From the NCBI RefSeq assembly GCF_015160855.1, contig NZ_CP063373.1, positions 5,952,001-6,016,000 on the forward strand: a stretch of 64,000 nt of DNA, given 5' to 3'. Positions 57,729 to 64,000 of this stretch are shown piece after piece. Source of the stretch: Streptomyces ferrugineus. Lineage in GTDB: Bacteria; Actinomycetota; Actinomycetes; Streptomycetales; Streptomycetaceae. The number at the start of each line of letters is the position of its first letter. Position 1 is the stretch's first letter. The notes under the pieces were generated by a model. That model saw only the letters and a list, made by a program, of their open reading frames with translations. It had not been told where the DNA came from and searched no databases. A program made the translations under genes and the position numbers.

Positions 57729-59152
57729 TCAGCCCTCCGCTTCCTCCCGTGTCACCGGCGGCTCGGCGGGGGTGGGGGCAGGCGGGCGGAAGAGCACGAC
57801 TCGGGCCACGGGCAGGGCGAACAGGGCGGTGACGGGCGCGGACAGGGTCAGTACGGCTCGGAAGGCGCGCCCCACGACGGGGTCGCCGGGGTAGTGCTCC
57901 TGGACGCGCCGCAGGTACCAGTCGGCGACACGGTCCGCCGGCCGGCCTTCGACCGCGTTGCCGATGGCGCCCGGCATCTTGCGGTCCGCCCCGGCGGAGA
58001 TGTCCCACGCCTGCCGGGAGGCCGCGAGGAGCGCCCGCTGTACGCGCCGCGTCGTGGGGTACGGCGCGGATCGGCCAGGGCGTCGCGCAGGGCGACCGCG
58101 TTCATCGCGGCGACGGCCATGCCCTGCCCGTAGATCGGGTTGAAGGTGCACAGCGCGTCGCCGACCGCGAGGAATCCGGCCGGGCTGCGGCCGGTGAGGT
58201 CGTAGCGGCGGCGGACGTTGGCGGTCCGCCGGTAGCCGAACGCCGACGAGAGCGGCTCGGCCTCTTCCAGCCACCGATGCAGCGGCGGATGCGGCAGCCT
58301 CTTGGCGTACGTCACGAACTCGTCGTCGCCCCGGGGCGGTTCGTCCCCACGCAGCCCCGAGACGATGACCAGATGGCTGCCGTCCTCCAGCGGCAGCGCT
58401 CCGCCGGCGTGCACCTGGTCGGGGCTCGGGTAGGCGTAGTAGCCGACGGTGTCGCCGTCCAGGACACCGCTCTTGCCGCGGTAGACACGTGAGGCGTACG
58501 CGAGCCCCGTGTCGATGGTCTCCTCGTGCGGGGCCTCGGCTCCGATCGCCGTGAGCCACTGCGGGGCCTTCGTGCCGCTGCCGGAGGCGTCGACGACCAG
58601 GTCGGCCTCGAGGGCCTGCTGCTCCCCGCGGTCGTCAACGGAGCGCTCCCGCAGCAGCACGCCCCGCACGCGAGCGGCGTCGCCCAGGAATCCGACGGCG
58701 TCACTGCCCTGCGCCACATTGATCACAGGGTTGGCGAGTACCCGCCGCCGCACCAGTTCCTCGAGCTGGGCGCGGGAACCGGTGTATATGTGCGTCGTCG
58801 AGGGCAGCCTGCGAAACCAGTGGCCGTTCTGGCACAGCACCATGTCCGACGGCATGCCCACCCGAGGCGCCCCCGCGGCCCGCAGCTCCGCCAGGAAACC
58901 CGGCAGCAGCGACTCCAGGGCCTCCTGCCCGCCCTCCAGCAGCACATGCGGATGCCGGCCCTGCGGCACCCCGGGCCGCGACGCCGTCCCGTCCGGGAAC
59001 CGGTCGCGCTCCACGACGGTCACCCGGTCGGCGTACCCGGCGAGAACGTGCGCTGCGAGCATCCCCGCGAGGCTCCCGCCGACGACGACCGCGTGCCGTC
59101 CGCCCCGGCCACGGGCCGAGCCCCAACTGCCCGCTTCTCCCGCAGAGTTCAC
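57729..59152 (-). pseudogene. FAD-dependent oxidoreductase interrupted by a frameshift
   Basis: The start is GTG 59152 behind AAGGGAG. The N-terminal FAD domain ([20 protein letters not shown]) and the later FAD motif ([19 protein letters not shown]) read normally. After ADPRRTP the frame turns into nonsense. A coherent C-terminus ([18 protein letters not shown] through LFRPPAPTPAEPP) continues in another frame to a stop at 57729. One missing base in the G-run at 58056-58059 (plus strand) would restore a protein of about 474 residues. It may be a sequencing error or a true recent inactivation. The family is the hydroxylase/geranylgeranyl-reductase-like group; the substrate is unknown. Confidence 0.8.
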
Positions 59153-59343
59153 CGATCCACTCCCTTGATCGCCACGTCGCGACAGGCACCAGTATCCCCG
59201 TTCACCAGAACTGGTTGACCGAATTCCGGCCCTTTGCGGGGACGGCGCAGGAGGGCCGCAGATCCTGCCGCCCCGGTCGGTGAGACCCTGGAAATGAAAC
59301 AGGAGGTACATACAGGCATAGACATGATCAAAGGGGTTCGGAG

Positions 59344-59484
59344 ATGGAGTGGTGGGCCTGGCTCGTCGTCGCTGTCGCGGTCATCGCGGCCGCGGCCACC
59401 TTTCTCGTGTCCCTGCAGGCACGGCGCCGCTCCGGTGGCGTCATCGCCCAGGGCCGTCCGAGGAGAGGAGGGCGGAGGCCGTGA
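59344..59484 (+). CDS. Very small membrane protein
   Basis: 46 residues. [20 protein letters not shown] forms one membrane helix, followed by a strongly basic tail ending RRGGRRP, so it should sit N-out/C-in. Ribosome site GGAG lies very close to the ATG. Its stop overlaps the GTG of the first PRC-barrel gene (GTGA), which supports it as a real gene and the first member of a three-gene operon. No function known. Confidence 0.65.
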   Translation: MEWWAWLVVAVAVIAAAATFLVSLQARRRSGGVIAQGRPRRGGRRP

Positions 59485-60050
59485 CCACGTACATGCGGGC
59501 CAGTGAGATCGCCAAGAAGCCGGTGGTCACCCTGGCAGGGGAAGACATCGGGCAGGTCAAGGACCTCGTCTTCGATCCCTCCACGGGCAGCATCCGGTGC
59601 TTCACTCTCGCCGGCCGCGGCCTGCTGGCGGGTCCGCTCCACCGTGCCCTGCTGTGGGAGAACGTCCACGCCCTGGGACCGCACGCGGTCATGGTGCGCG
59701 ACGAGAGCGCGCTGGAGGAGGACGATTCGGCCGCCCGCTCGGACGCCGGAGCGCGCGGCGGGGGCAATGTGCTGGGTGTCGCGGTCACGACCCGGGGCGG
59801 CACCCGGCTGGGTGTCGTCACCGACGCGGTCGTCGAGACGGGGAGGGCGCCGAGGGTGGCGGGCTACGAGATCGAGACCGCCGAGCGCCGCCGCAGTCTG
59901 CTGCCCGTGACCGGCCCCGTCACCGTCTCCGGTGATCGGGTACTCGTTCCGGACGCCACCGCACAGCACAGCGCGGGCGACCTGGGAGGGCTCGCTGCCG
60001 CCGCCGAGGACCTGCGCGACCACCTCCGGCACGAGGCGCGGGAGGGCTGA
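59481..60050 (+). CDS. PRC-barrel domain protein (first)
   Basis: 189 residues from GTG 59481. An N-terminal PRC-barrel (MRASEIAKKPVVTLAGEDIG, KDLVFDPSTGSIRCFTLAGRG) is followed by a second barrel-like half (VTDAVVETGRAPRVAGYEI). PRC barrels occur in photosynthetic reaction centre H subunits and RimM and generally mediate binding to RNA or membrane complexes. The operon with a 46-residue membrane protein and another PRC-barrel protein suggests a small membrane-associated complex. Confidence 0.8.
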   Translation: MTTYMRASEIAKKPVVTLAGEDIGQVKDLVFDPSTGSIRCFTLAGRGLLAGPLHRALLWENVHALGPHAVMVRDESALEEDDSAARSDAGARGGGNVLGVAVTTRGGTRLGVVTDAVVETGRAPRVAGYEIETAERRRSLLPVTGPVTVSGDRVLVPDATAQHSAGDLGGLAAAAEDLRDHLRHEAREG

Positions 60051-60054
60051 GACG

Positions 60055-60495
60055 ATGCTGTTCACCAAGGTCCTGGGCAGGGACGTCATGGACCTCACGA
60101 CAGCCGAGACGGTGGGGACGGTGTCCGCGTGCACCGTGGCGCCGGCACCGGCGCGCATCGCCGGGCTGCGGCTCAAGACCCGAGGCCGCGGACGTCGCAC
60201 CCTCGCCTGGGGAGACGTCCAGTCGTTCGGCCCGGACGCGGTCGCCGTCGAAGCGGCCGACCGTGTCCGCGACGAGAAGACCATCGAGCCCGGCGACCAC
60301 GCCCATGCGGTGCACGACCCCGTCGGAAAGCCGGTGCTCACGGAGACGGGGCTGGTCAAAGGCACCGTGCGCGACATCGAATTCGACGAGCAGACGGGAG
60401 ACATCAGTCACCTGGTGACCGACGAGGAGCAGATTCCCGGCACCGAACTCCTGGGAGTCGGAAGCTACGCGGTCGTGGTCACCGCCCCGTCCTGA
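60055..60495 (+). CDS. PRC-barrel domain protein (second)
   Basis: 146 residues from ATG 60055, 4 bp after the preceding stop (site GGGAGGGC). Two PRC-like segments are seen: MLFTKVLGRDVMDLTTAETV with RIAGLRLKT, and TETGLVKGTVRDIEFDEQTG. Related to but clearly different from the first PRC protein. No signal peptide or membrane helix. Confidence 0.78.
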   Translation: MLFTKVLGRDVMDLTTAETVGTVSACTVAPAPARIAGLRLKTRGRGRRTLAWGDVQSFGPDAVAVEAADRVRDEKTIEPGDHAHAVHDPVGKPVLTETGLVKGTVRDIEFDEQTGDISHLVTDEEQIPGTELLGVGSYAVVVTAPS

Positions 60496-60514
60496 ACACC
60501 GGATCAACGCCGGA

Positions 60515-60802
60515 TCAACGCCGCTCCCACGGCTCTTCCTCGGTCCAGGTGAACGCGTCCAGGCCGCCGCGTTCCGGCTCGGCGTCGAAGGAGTGACCAG
60601 GCGAGTCGCCCGGGGCCGCGTCGCTGTTGCTCCCCCTGCCGTGAGGGCGAGGACGCAGCAGCCGGTCCACTCCCCACGCCATCACGAACACGGCGGTCAG
60701 GATGGCTCCGACGAGCAGCAGGAGCATGATCGGCATCATGACCCCGAACGCCACGGTGGAACGGGCGATACCGGGTACGTCGGCGCAGGCACAGGCGAAC
60801 AT
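60515..60802 (-). CDS. Small single-helix membrane protein
   Basis: 95 residues from ATG 60802 (MFACACADVPGIARSTVAFG), with AGGGCG upstream. One long hydrophobic segment (MMPIMLLLLVGAILTAVFVM) is followed by an acidic cytoplasmic tail (GGLDAFTWTEEEPWERR). The Cys-Ala-Cys near the N-terminus is unusual. It converges on the PRC operon and diverges from the PCuAC-like gene. Function unknown. Confidence 0.55.
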   Translation of the reverse strand: MFACACADVPGIARSTVAFGVMMPIMLLLLVGAILTAVFVMAWGVDRLLRPRPHGRGSNSDAAPGDSPGHSFDAEPERGGLDAFTWTEEEPWERR

Positions 60803-60962
60803 GGATACGCCCTGCCCAGCCCGCCCCGCCGGATGCGCCGGATGACACGTCTGTGACAAGGAAGTGCCGACTCTGTGCTCTGGGGCCCGACGTACGCCTC
60901 CGCACGGCGATCGCCCGGGGGTGGCGATCAGGGGCACGGAGCAACCCGCGCATAATGCAAAG

Positions 60963-61478
60963 ATGGCAGTCAACAATCAACGTGGCCGCACGGTCCTGGC
61001 AGCGGCGTCGGCAGCCGCCCTCATCGCGCTGACGGCCGGTTGCACGAACCCGAGCTCCACCGCCTCCGCACCCGAGACCGCCGGCGGCACCACCGCACTC
61101 GGCCGGGCCGAGGTCCGGGCCCCTGGCGTGGACCTGACGGTGACGCATGCCGTCGCGCATCTGAACCATGCGGGCGACGGCACGCTGACCATGGAGGTGC
61201 GCAACGAGGACGGCGTTCCCGAGCACCTCGGCATGGTCGCCACCCCGGGCGGCGGCCGCGGCACGCTCGTGGGCGGCAGGTCGGACGAGGGCAACGGGGC
61301 GCTGTCCGTGGCGGGAATCATGGTGCAGAGCGGCACGACGGTCACCTTCGGCGGGAGCGGGCCGCGCGTGATGCTGCGTCATGTGCAGGGCGTCACCGCC
61401 CATCACACACTGCCGATCTCGCTCCAGTTCGGCGTGGCCGGACTGGTCCGCCTCCAGGCGCGGGTGGCCGCGGTCTGA
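60963..61478 (+). CDS. PCuAC/DUF461-like copper chaperone lipoprotein
   Basis: 171 residues from ATG 60963. The lipobox LTAGC puts the lipidated Cys near residue 27. The mature domain has the cupredoxin-like PCuAC pattern: GDGTLTMEVRNEDGVPEHLG, a later VMLRHVQGVTAHH and a final strand repeat PISLQFGVAGLVRLQARV. His and Met residues that could bind Cu are present, but the classic H-x-M spacing is not exact. A CATAAT hexamer lies only 7 bp before the ATG, so the mRNA could be leaderless. It may deliver copper to cytochrome oxidase or another secreted cuproprotein. Confidence 0.75.
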   Translation: MAVNNQRGRTVLAAASAAALIALTAGCTNPSSTASAPETAGGTTALGRAEVRAPGVDLTVTHAVAHLNHAGDGTLTMEVRNEDGVPEHLGMVATPGGGRGTLVGGRSDEGNGALSVAGIMVQSGTTVTFGGSGPRVMLRHVQGVTAHHTLPISLQFGVAGLVRLQARVAAV

Positions 61479-61538
61479 GCCTGCGCGCCTGCTCGCACCC
61501 TGCCCGGCAGTCACGGCGCTTTGGACCCACCGTGCCAT

Positions 61539-61553
61539 TTTGCGTCATGCAAA
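61539..61553. promoter_or_regulatory. Short palindrome upstream of the RusA-like gene
   Basis: TTTGCGTCATGCAAA: 5-bp arms with a 5-bp spacer, A/T-rich for this genome, 98 bp upstream of the GTG at 61651. Candidate operator or promoter element. Confidence 0.35.
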
Positions 61554-61650
61554 GGTAGCTTCAAGGGCCTGCAAGGACGTCAGCGCCGGAAGGCGCGACG
61601 CCAGAGGGACGTCTGACACACCGACTCGGAGCGGCAGGAGACCGAACCAC

Positions 61651-62388
61651 GTGCCCACACTCTTCGCGCCGCCCACCGTCGCCCCCGTCACGCTGTCGGG
61701 CCCGCCCGTCCTGGAGAGCTGGGACGCGGCCGGGCACCCGAGCCAACAGCGTCTGCGCGCCTACCTGGACTCCGTCGCGGAGCTGGTCGGCCCGGCCGCC
61801 GCCGAGGGCGGCACCCGGCTGGCCATGGCGCTCGATGTCGGTCTCGCCGACCACGTGTCCTTGACGCGCGGCGGCCACGACCTCGACAACTACCTGTTCC
61901 CGCTGGTCCGCAGGTTCGGCGCCGGTCGGTTCGACGCCGTCTTCGCCCGCAAGCGCCACGCCCCGTCCTCCACGATCACCGTCGGACCGGCCGCCCCACC
62001 GCCGGACTCGCACCGCGCCGCCGTCCCGCCCCTGCTGTCCGTGCGCACCAGCGTGTCCGCCACCTCGGTCGCGTGGAAGGGCGCCATCCACGCGGCATGC
62101 CGGGCGGCGTGCCCGGAACCGGCTGCGGACGGGCCGCTGGCGGTCGAGCTCTGCTTCCGGGTGTCCGGCGGACGCAACTGGTCCACGCTCTGGAAGCCGG
62201 CCATCGACGCCCTGGGGCCCCTGCTCGGAATGCCGGATCCGCACCGCCCCTTCCGGCCCTGCGACGACCGCGTCGTCGATCTCGCCCTGCATCGCAACCT
62301 CGACGACTCGCTGGGCCACGACATCGTGATCGACGCTTGGTGCACCCCGTCACACCATAGTGAGCAACTCCCCCGCGATATCGGGTAG
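61651..62388 (+). CDS. Uncharacterised protein with RusA-like motifs
   Basis: 245 residues from GTG 61651, site GGCAGGAG 10 bp upstream. RGGHDLDNYLFPLVRRFG at residues 73-90 has the D-x-D-N signature and following helix of RusA-type Holliday junction resolvases. A second block, WKPAIDALGPLLGMPDP followed by DDRVVDLALHRN, resembles RusA's later DD segment. The match is by eye; total length exceeds RusA (120-130 residues), with an N-terminal extension. The next gene, 37 bp on, encodes a GIY-YIG nuclease-like protein, so the two may form a nuclease pair. Confidence 0.5.
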   Translation: MPTLFAPPTVAPVTLSGPPVLESWDAAGHPSQQRLRAYLDSVAELVGPAAAEGGTRLAMALDVGLADHVSLTRGGHDLDNYLFPLVRRFGAGRFDAVFARKRHAPSSTITVGPAAPPPDSHRAAVPPLLSVRTSVSATSVAWKGAIHAACRAACPEPAADGPLAVELCFRVSGGRNWSTLWKPAIDALGPLLGMPDPHRPFRPCDDRVVDLALHRNLDDSLGHDIVIDAWCTPSHHSEQLPRDIG

Positions 62389-62425
62389 TCCATGACAGCG
62401 ACAGCAACGGAAGTCTGGTGCGCAC

Positions 62426-63019
62426 GTGCCGAACGACGCGACCGTCCAGCAGGCCGCAGCAGACCTGTTCCGCGCGCCGCACGCCTTGAACGCGGCGCTC
62501 GCCGCCCTGCCCACCACGGCGGGCCTGTACGCCTGGTGGGCGCCGCCCGAGGTCCTGGCCCCCTTCCATGGCCCCGCCGACTCAGGTGACGGCGGTCGGC
62601 GCCTGCTCTACCTCGGCAAAGCCAAACGGCTGCGCTCCCGTATCGCCTCGAACCACCTCAGGGACTCCGGTCGCTCCACCCTGCGCCGCACCCTGGCCGG
62701 ACTCCTCATCGACACCCAGGGCTACCGCACCACATGGACCGACCGCGTCGTCCTGGTCCCCGAAGACGAGCAACGCCTCACCGACTGGATGCACCGGAAC
62801 CTCGCCCTCACCTGGAGCGAGCACCCCGACCCCGTGCCCCTGGAAACAGCGCTGATCTCCCGGCTGCGCCCACCGCTGAACGTGGACGGAGCGCGGGACG
62901 GCACCACCCTGGACCGCGTCAGGCAGGCACGAGCCGCGTACTACGCCAGCGCCGGGCCCCGCCCGGCCACCGGCGAGAACGACAGCGGGAGCGGGGGCGG
63001 AAGGTCCGGTATAGCCTGA
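62426..63019 (+). CDS. GIY-YIG nuclease-like protein
   Basis: 197 residues from GTG 62426. GIY-YIG domain features: AGLYAWW (residues 32-38) as the GIY strand, [20 protein letters not shown] (59-78) as the YIG strand with catalytic-type Arg, and [15 protein letters not shown] with the metal-binding Glu and late Asn. Such domains cut DNA in repair enzymes, homing endonucleases and phage-defence systems. An insertion of about 20 residues separates the first two motifs. No DNA-binding extension is obvious. Likely cotranscribed with the RusA-like gene. Confidence 0.75.
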   Translation: MPNDATVQQAAADLFRAPHALNAALAALPTTAGLYAWWAPPEVLAPFHGPADSGDGGRRLLYLGKAKRLRSRIASNHLRDSGRSTLRRTLAGLLIDTQGYRTTWTDRVVLVPEDEQRLTDWMHRNLALTWSEHPDPVPLETALISRLRPPLNVDGARDGTTLDRVRQARAAYYASAGPRPATGENDSGSGGGRSGIA

Positions 63020-63068
63020 AATAGCCCCAATCTCTCCACGCGCCTCGTTCATCGCTCCGGAGGGGATC

Positions 63069-63764
63069 ATGACCTTCGTCCAGCTCATCGACTGCAAGAC
63101 AAGCAACGTCGACCGACTCAACCGGCTGATGGACACCTGGGTCGAGGCGACTCAGGGCAAGCGGACCGCCACACACTCGATCGTCGGGCAGGACCACTCG
63201 GACCCCACCCATGTCGTCGAGATCGTGGAGTTCCCGTCGTACGAGGAGGCGATGAGGAACTCCAACCTCCCCGAGACCAACCGCATCTTCGAGGAACTCG
63301 TCGCCGCCTGCGAGGAGACGCCCACCTTCACCGATCTCGACGTCGTACGGGACGAACAGCTCAACAAGATCGTCGTCCGCCGCTTCTTCGACGAGGTCGT
63401 CAACGCCAAGAACCTCGACCTCGCCGACGAGCTGTGCACCGGCAACTACCGGGAGCACGACCCCGCGCTCTCCTCCGACGACGTCGACCTCGCCCAGGCC
63501 AAGCGTGAGAACGGCGAGATCCTGAACGCCTTCAACCCGCGGATCACGCTGCGGAGCCTGATCGCCGAGGGCGACCTGGTGACCTGCCGGATCGACTACC
63601 GAGGCCGGCACACCGGCAGCTATCAGGGGATGGAGCCCACCAACCGAGACGTCTCCGGGACCGGACACGCCACGTTCCGCTGCCAGGGCGGCAAGATCGC
63701 CGAGAGCTGGTGGAACTGGGACGACCTCGGGCTGCTGCGGCAGTTGGGGGTCGTTGAGGCCTGA
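63069..63764 (+). CDS. ABM-like/SnoaL-like (ester cyclase) fusion protein
   Basis: 231 residues, site GGAGGGG. The first ~95 residues look like a ferredoxin-like ABM or dimeric alpha-beta barrel domain (TFVQLIDCKTSNVDRLNRLM, HVVEIVEFPSYEEAMRNSNL). The rest is a SnoaL/NTF2-like fold (VRRFFDEVVNAKNLDLADEL, YREHDPALSSDD, ATFRCQGGKIAESWWNWDDL) of the polyketide ester-cyclase type. Both halves commonly bind small hydrophobic molecules. Stand-alone copies like this are usually uncharacterised; the link to a polyketide is unproven. Confidence 0.8.
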   Translation: MTFVQLIDCKTSNVDRLNRLMDTWVEATQGKRTATHSIVGQDHSDPTHVVEIVEFPSYEEAMRNSNLPETNRIFEELVAACEETPTFTDLDVVRDEQLNKIVVRRFFDEVVNAKNLDLADELCTGNYREHDPALSSDDVDLAQAKRENGEILNAFNPRITLRSLIAEGDLVTCRIDYRGRHTGSYQGMEPTNRDVSGTGHATFRCQGGKIAESWWNWDDLGLLRQLGVVEA

Positions 63765-63788
63765 CCTCGAGGGCCGAGTGCGAAGGCG

Positions 63789-64000
63789 TCATGACGGCGA
63801 CGAAACCCTCGCGCCGACCCTGCCGCGCAGATTGTGGAACTGGCGGGTCTGCATGATGAAGTGAGCGGGCTCCCCCAGCAGCACGTCGAAGGGCCGGGTG
63901 AGCGCACGCGGACGGCTCTGTCCGCGGGTGCGGACCACCAGACGGGTGCCGCCGTCGGTGGTCGGCCGCAGGTGGAAGCCCCAGATCCCGTCCATGCGGG
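63789..64000 (-). CDS. SRPBCC (START-like) protein, C-terminal part
   Basis: About 70 residues at the right edge, reading to a stop at 63789; the start lies beyond the window. WGFHLRPTTDGGTRLVVRTRG followed by GEPAHFIMQTRQFHNLRGRV is the last strand pair and long C-terminal helix typical of SRPBCC/polyketide-cyclase-like lipid-binding folds. Substrate unknown. Confidence 0.75.
   Translation of the reverse strand, partial: RMDGIWGFHLRPTTDGGTRLVVRTRGQSRPRALTRPFDVLLGEPAHFIMQTRQFHNLRGRVGARVSSPS

Overview
The window reads as a stretch of a Streptomyces (or very close actinomycete) chromosome. It has uniformly high G+C, and nearly every gene uses G/C at third codon positions, which leaves long spurious open frames opposite real genes. 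Many genes start at GTG and several are joined by ATGA/GTGA stop-start overlaps. The gene families are typical of streptomycetes: SpoIIE-type phosphatases, ECF sigma factors, CBM2-carrying secreted glycanases, a type I PKS and a Pmt mannosyltransferase. Two operators resemble ones known from this genus: a CebR box at 8532-8545 and a DmdR/IdeR-type iron box at 11491-11509. There are no rRNA genes, no tRNA I can support, no CRISPR array and no insertion sequence.

Layout. 1-8.4 kb: carboxylic-acid catabolism (CitE-like lyase, CoA-transferase, LysR regulator with a clear divergent operator, CitMHS transporter, 3-hydroxybutyrate oligomer hydrolase, ThDP enzyme, cyclase-family hydrolase). 8.5-11.4 kb: secreted SGNH hydrolase-CBM2 and GH5 mannanase-Fn3-CBM2 behind a CebR box. 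11.5-14.7 kb: iron-siderophore ABC uptake genes (binding lipoprotein and two permeases, no ATPase). 14.8-19.3 kb: EF-hand protein, nucleotidyltransferase, pyruvate carboxylase. 19.5-26.4 kb: two SpoIIE-type phosphatases, a small membrane protein and an unusual fusion of an ECF sigma factor to an extracytoplasmic CAP domain. 26.8-30.4 kb: MHS-type transporter, secreted alpha/beta hydrolase, PaaX-like regulator.

30.7-38.2 kb is the most interesting region. It is a compact divergent cluster with a HemN-like radical SAM enzyme, a DUF1152 protein, two ATP-grasp ligases, an MFS exporter and a Fem/GNAT-like transferase. The arrangement suggests biosynthesis and export of a small peptide-like metabolite that I cannot match to a known pathway.

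38.4-47.7 kb: mixed secreted and regulatory genes (truncated-looking metallopeptidase, FAD monooxygenase, ECF-SnoaL sigma factor, YcnI-like protein, lipase, small secreted protein, 2H phosphoesterase, a Pmt). A 150-nt region of four hairpins at 43074-43223 looks like an undescribed structured RNA. 47.7-55.7 kb: a single-gene PKS, CoL-ACP-KS-AT-DH-KR-ACP-TE, on the minus strand. 55.8-64 kb: a thioesterase/HxlR divergent pair with two operator-like sites, a frameshifted FAD oxidoreductase, a PRC-barrel operon, a PCuAC-like lipoprotein, a RusA-like/GIY-YIG nuclease pair, an ABM-SnoaL fusion and a truncated SRPBCC gene at the right edge.

Functions are assigned by reading motifs and recalling protein families; no database search was run.
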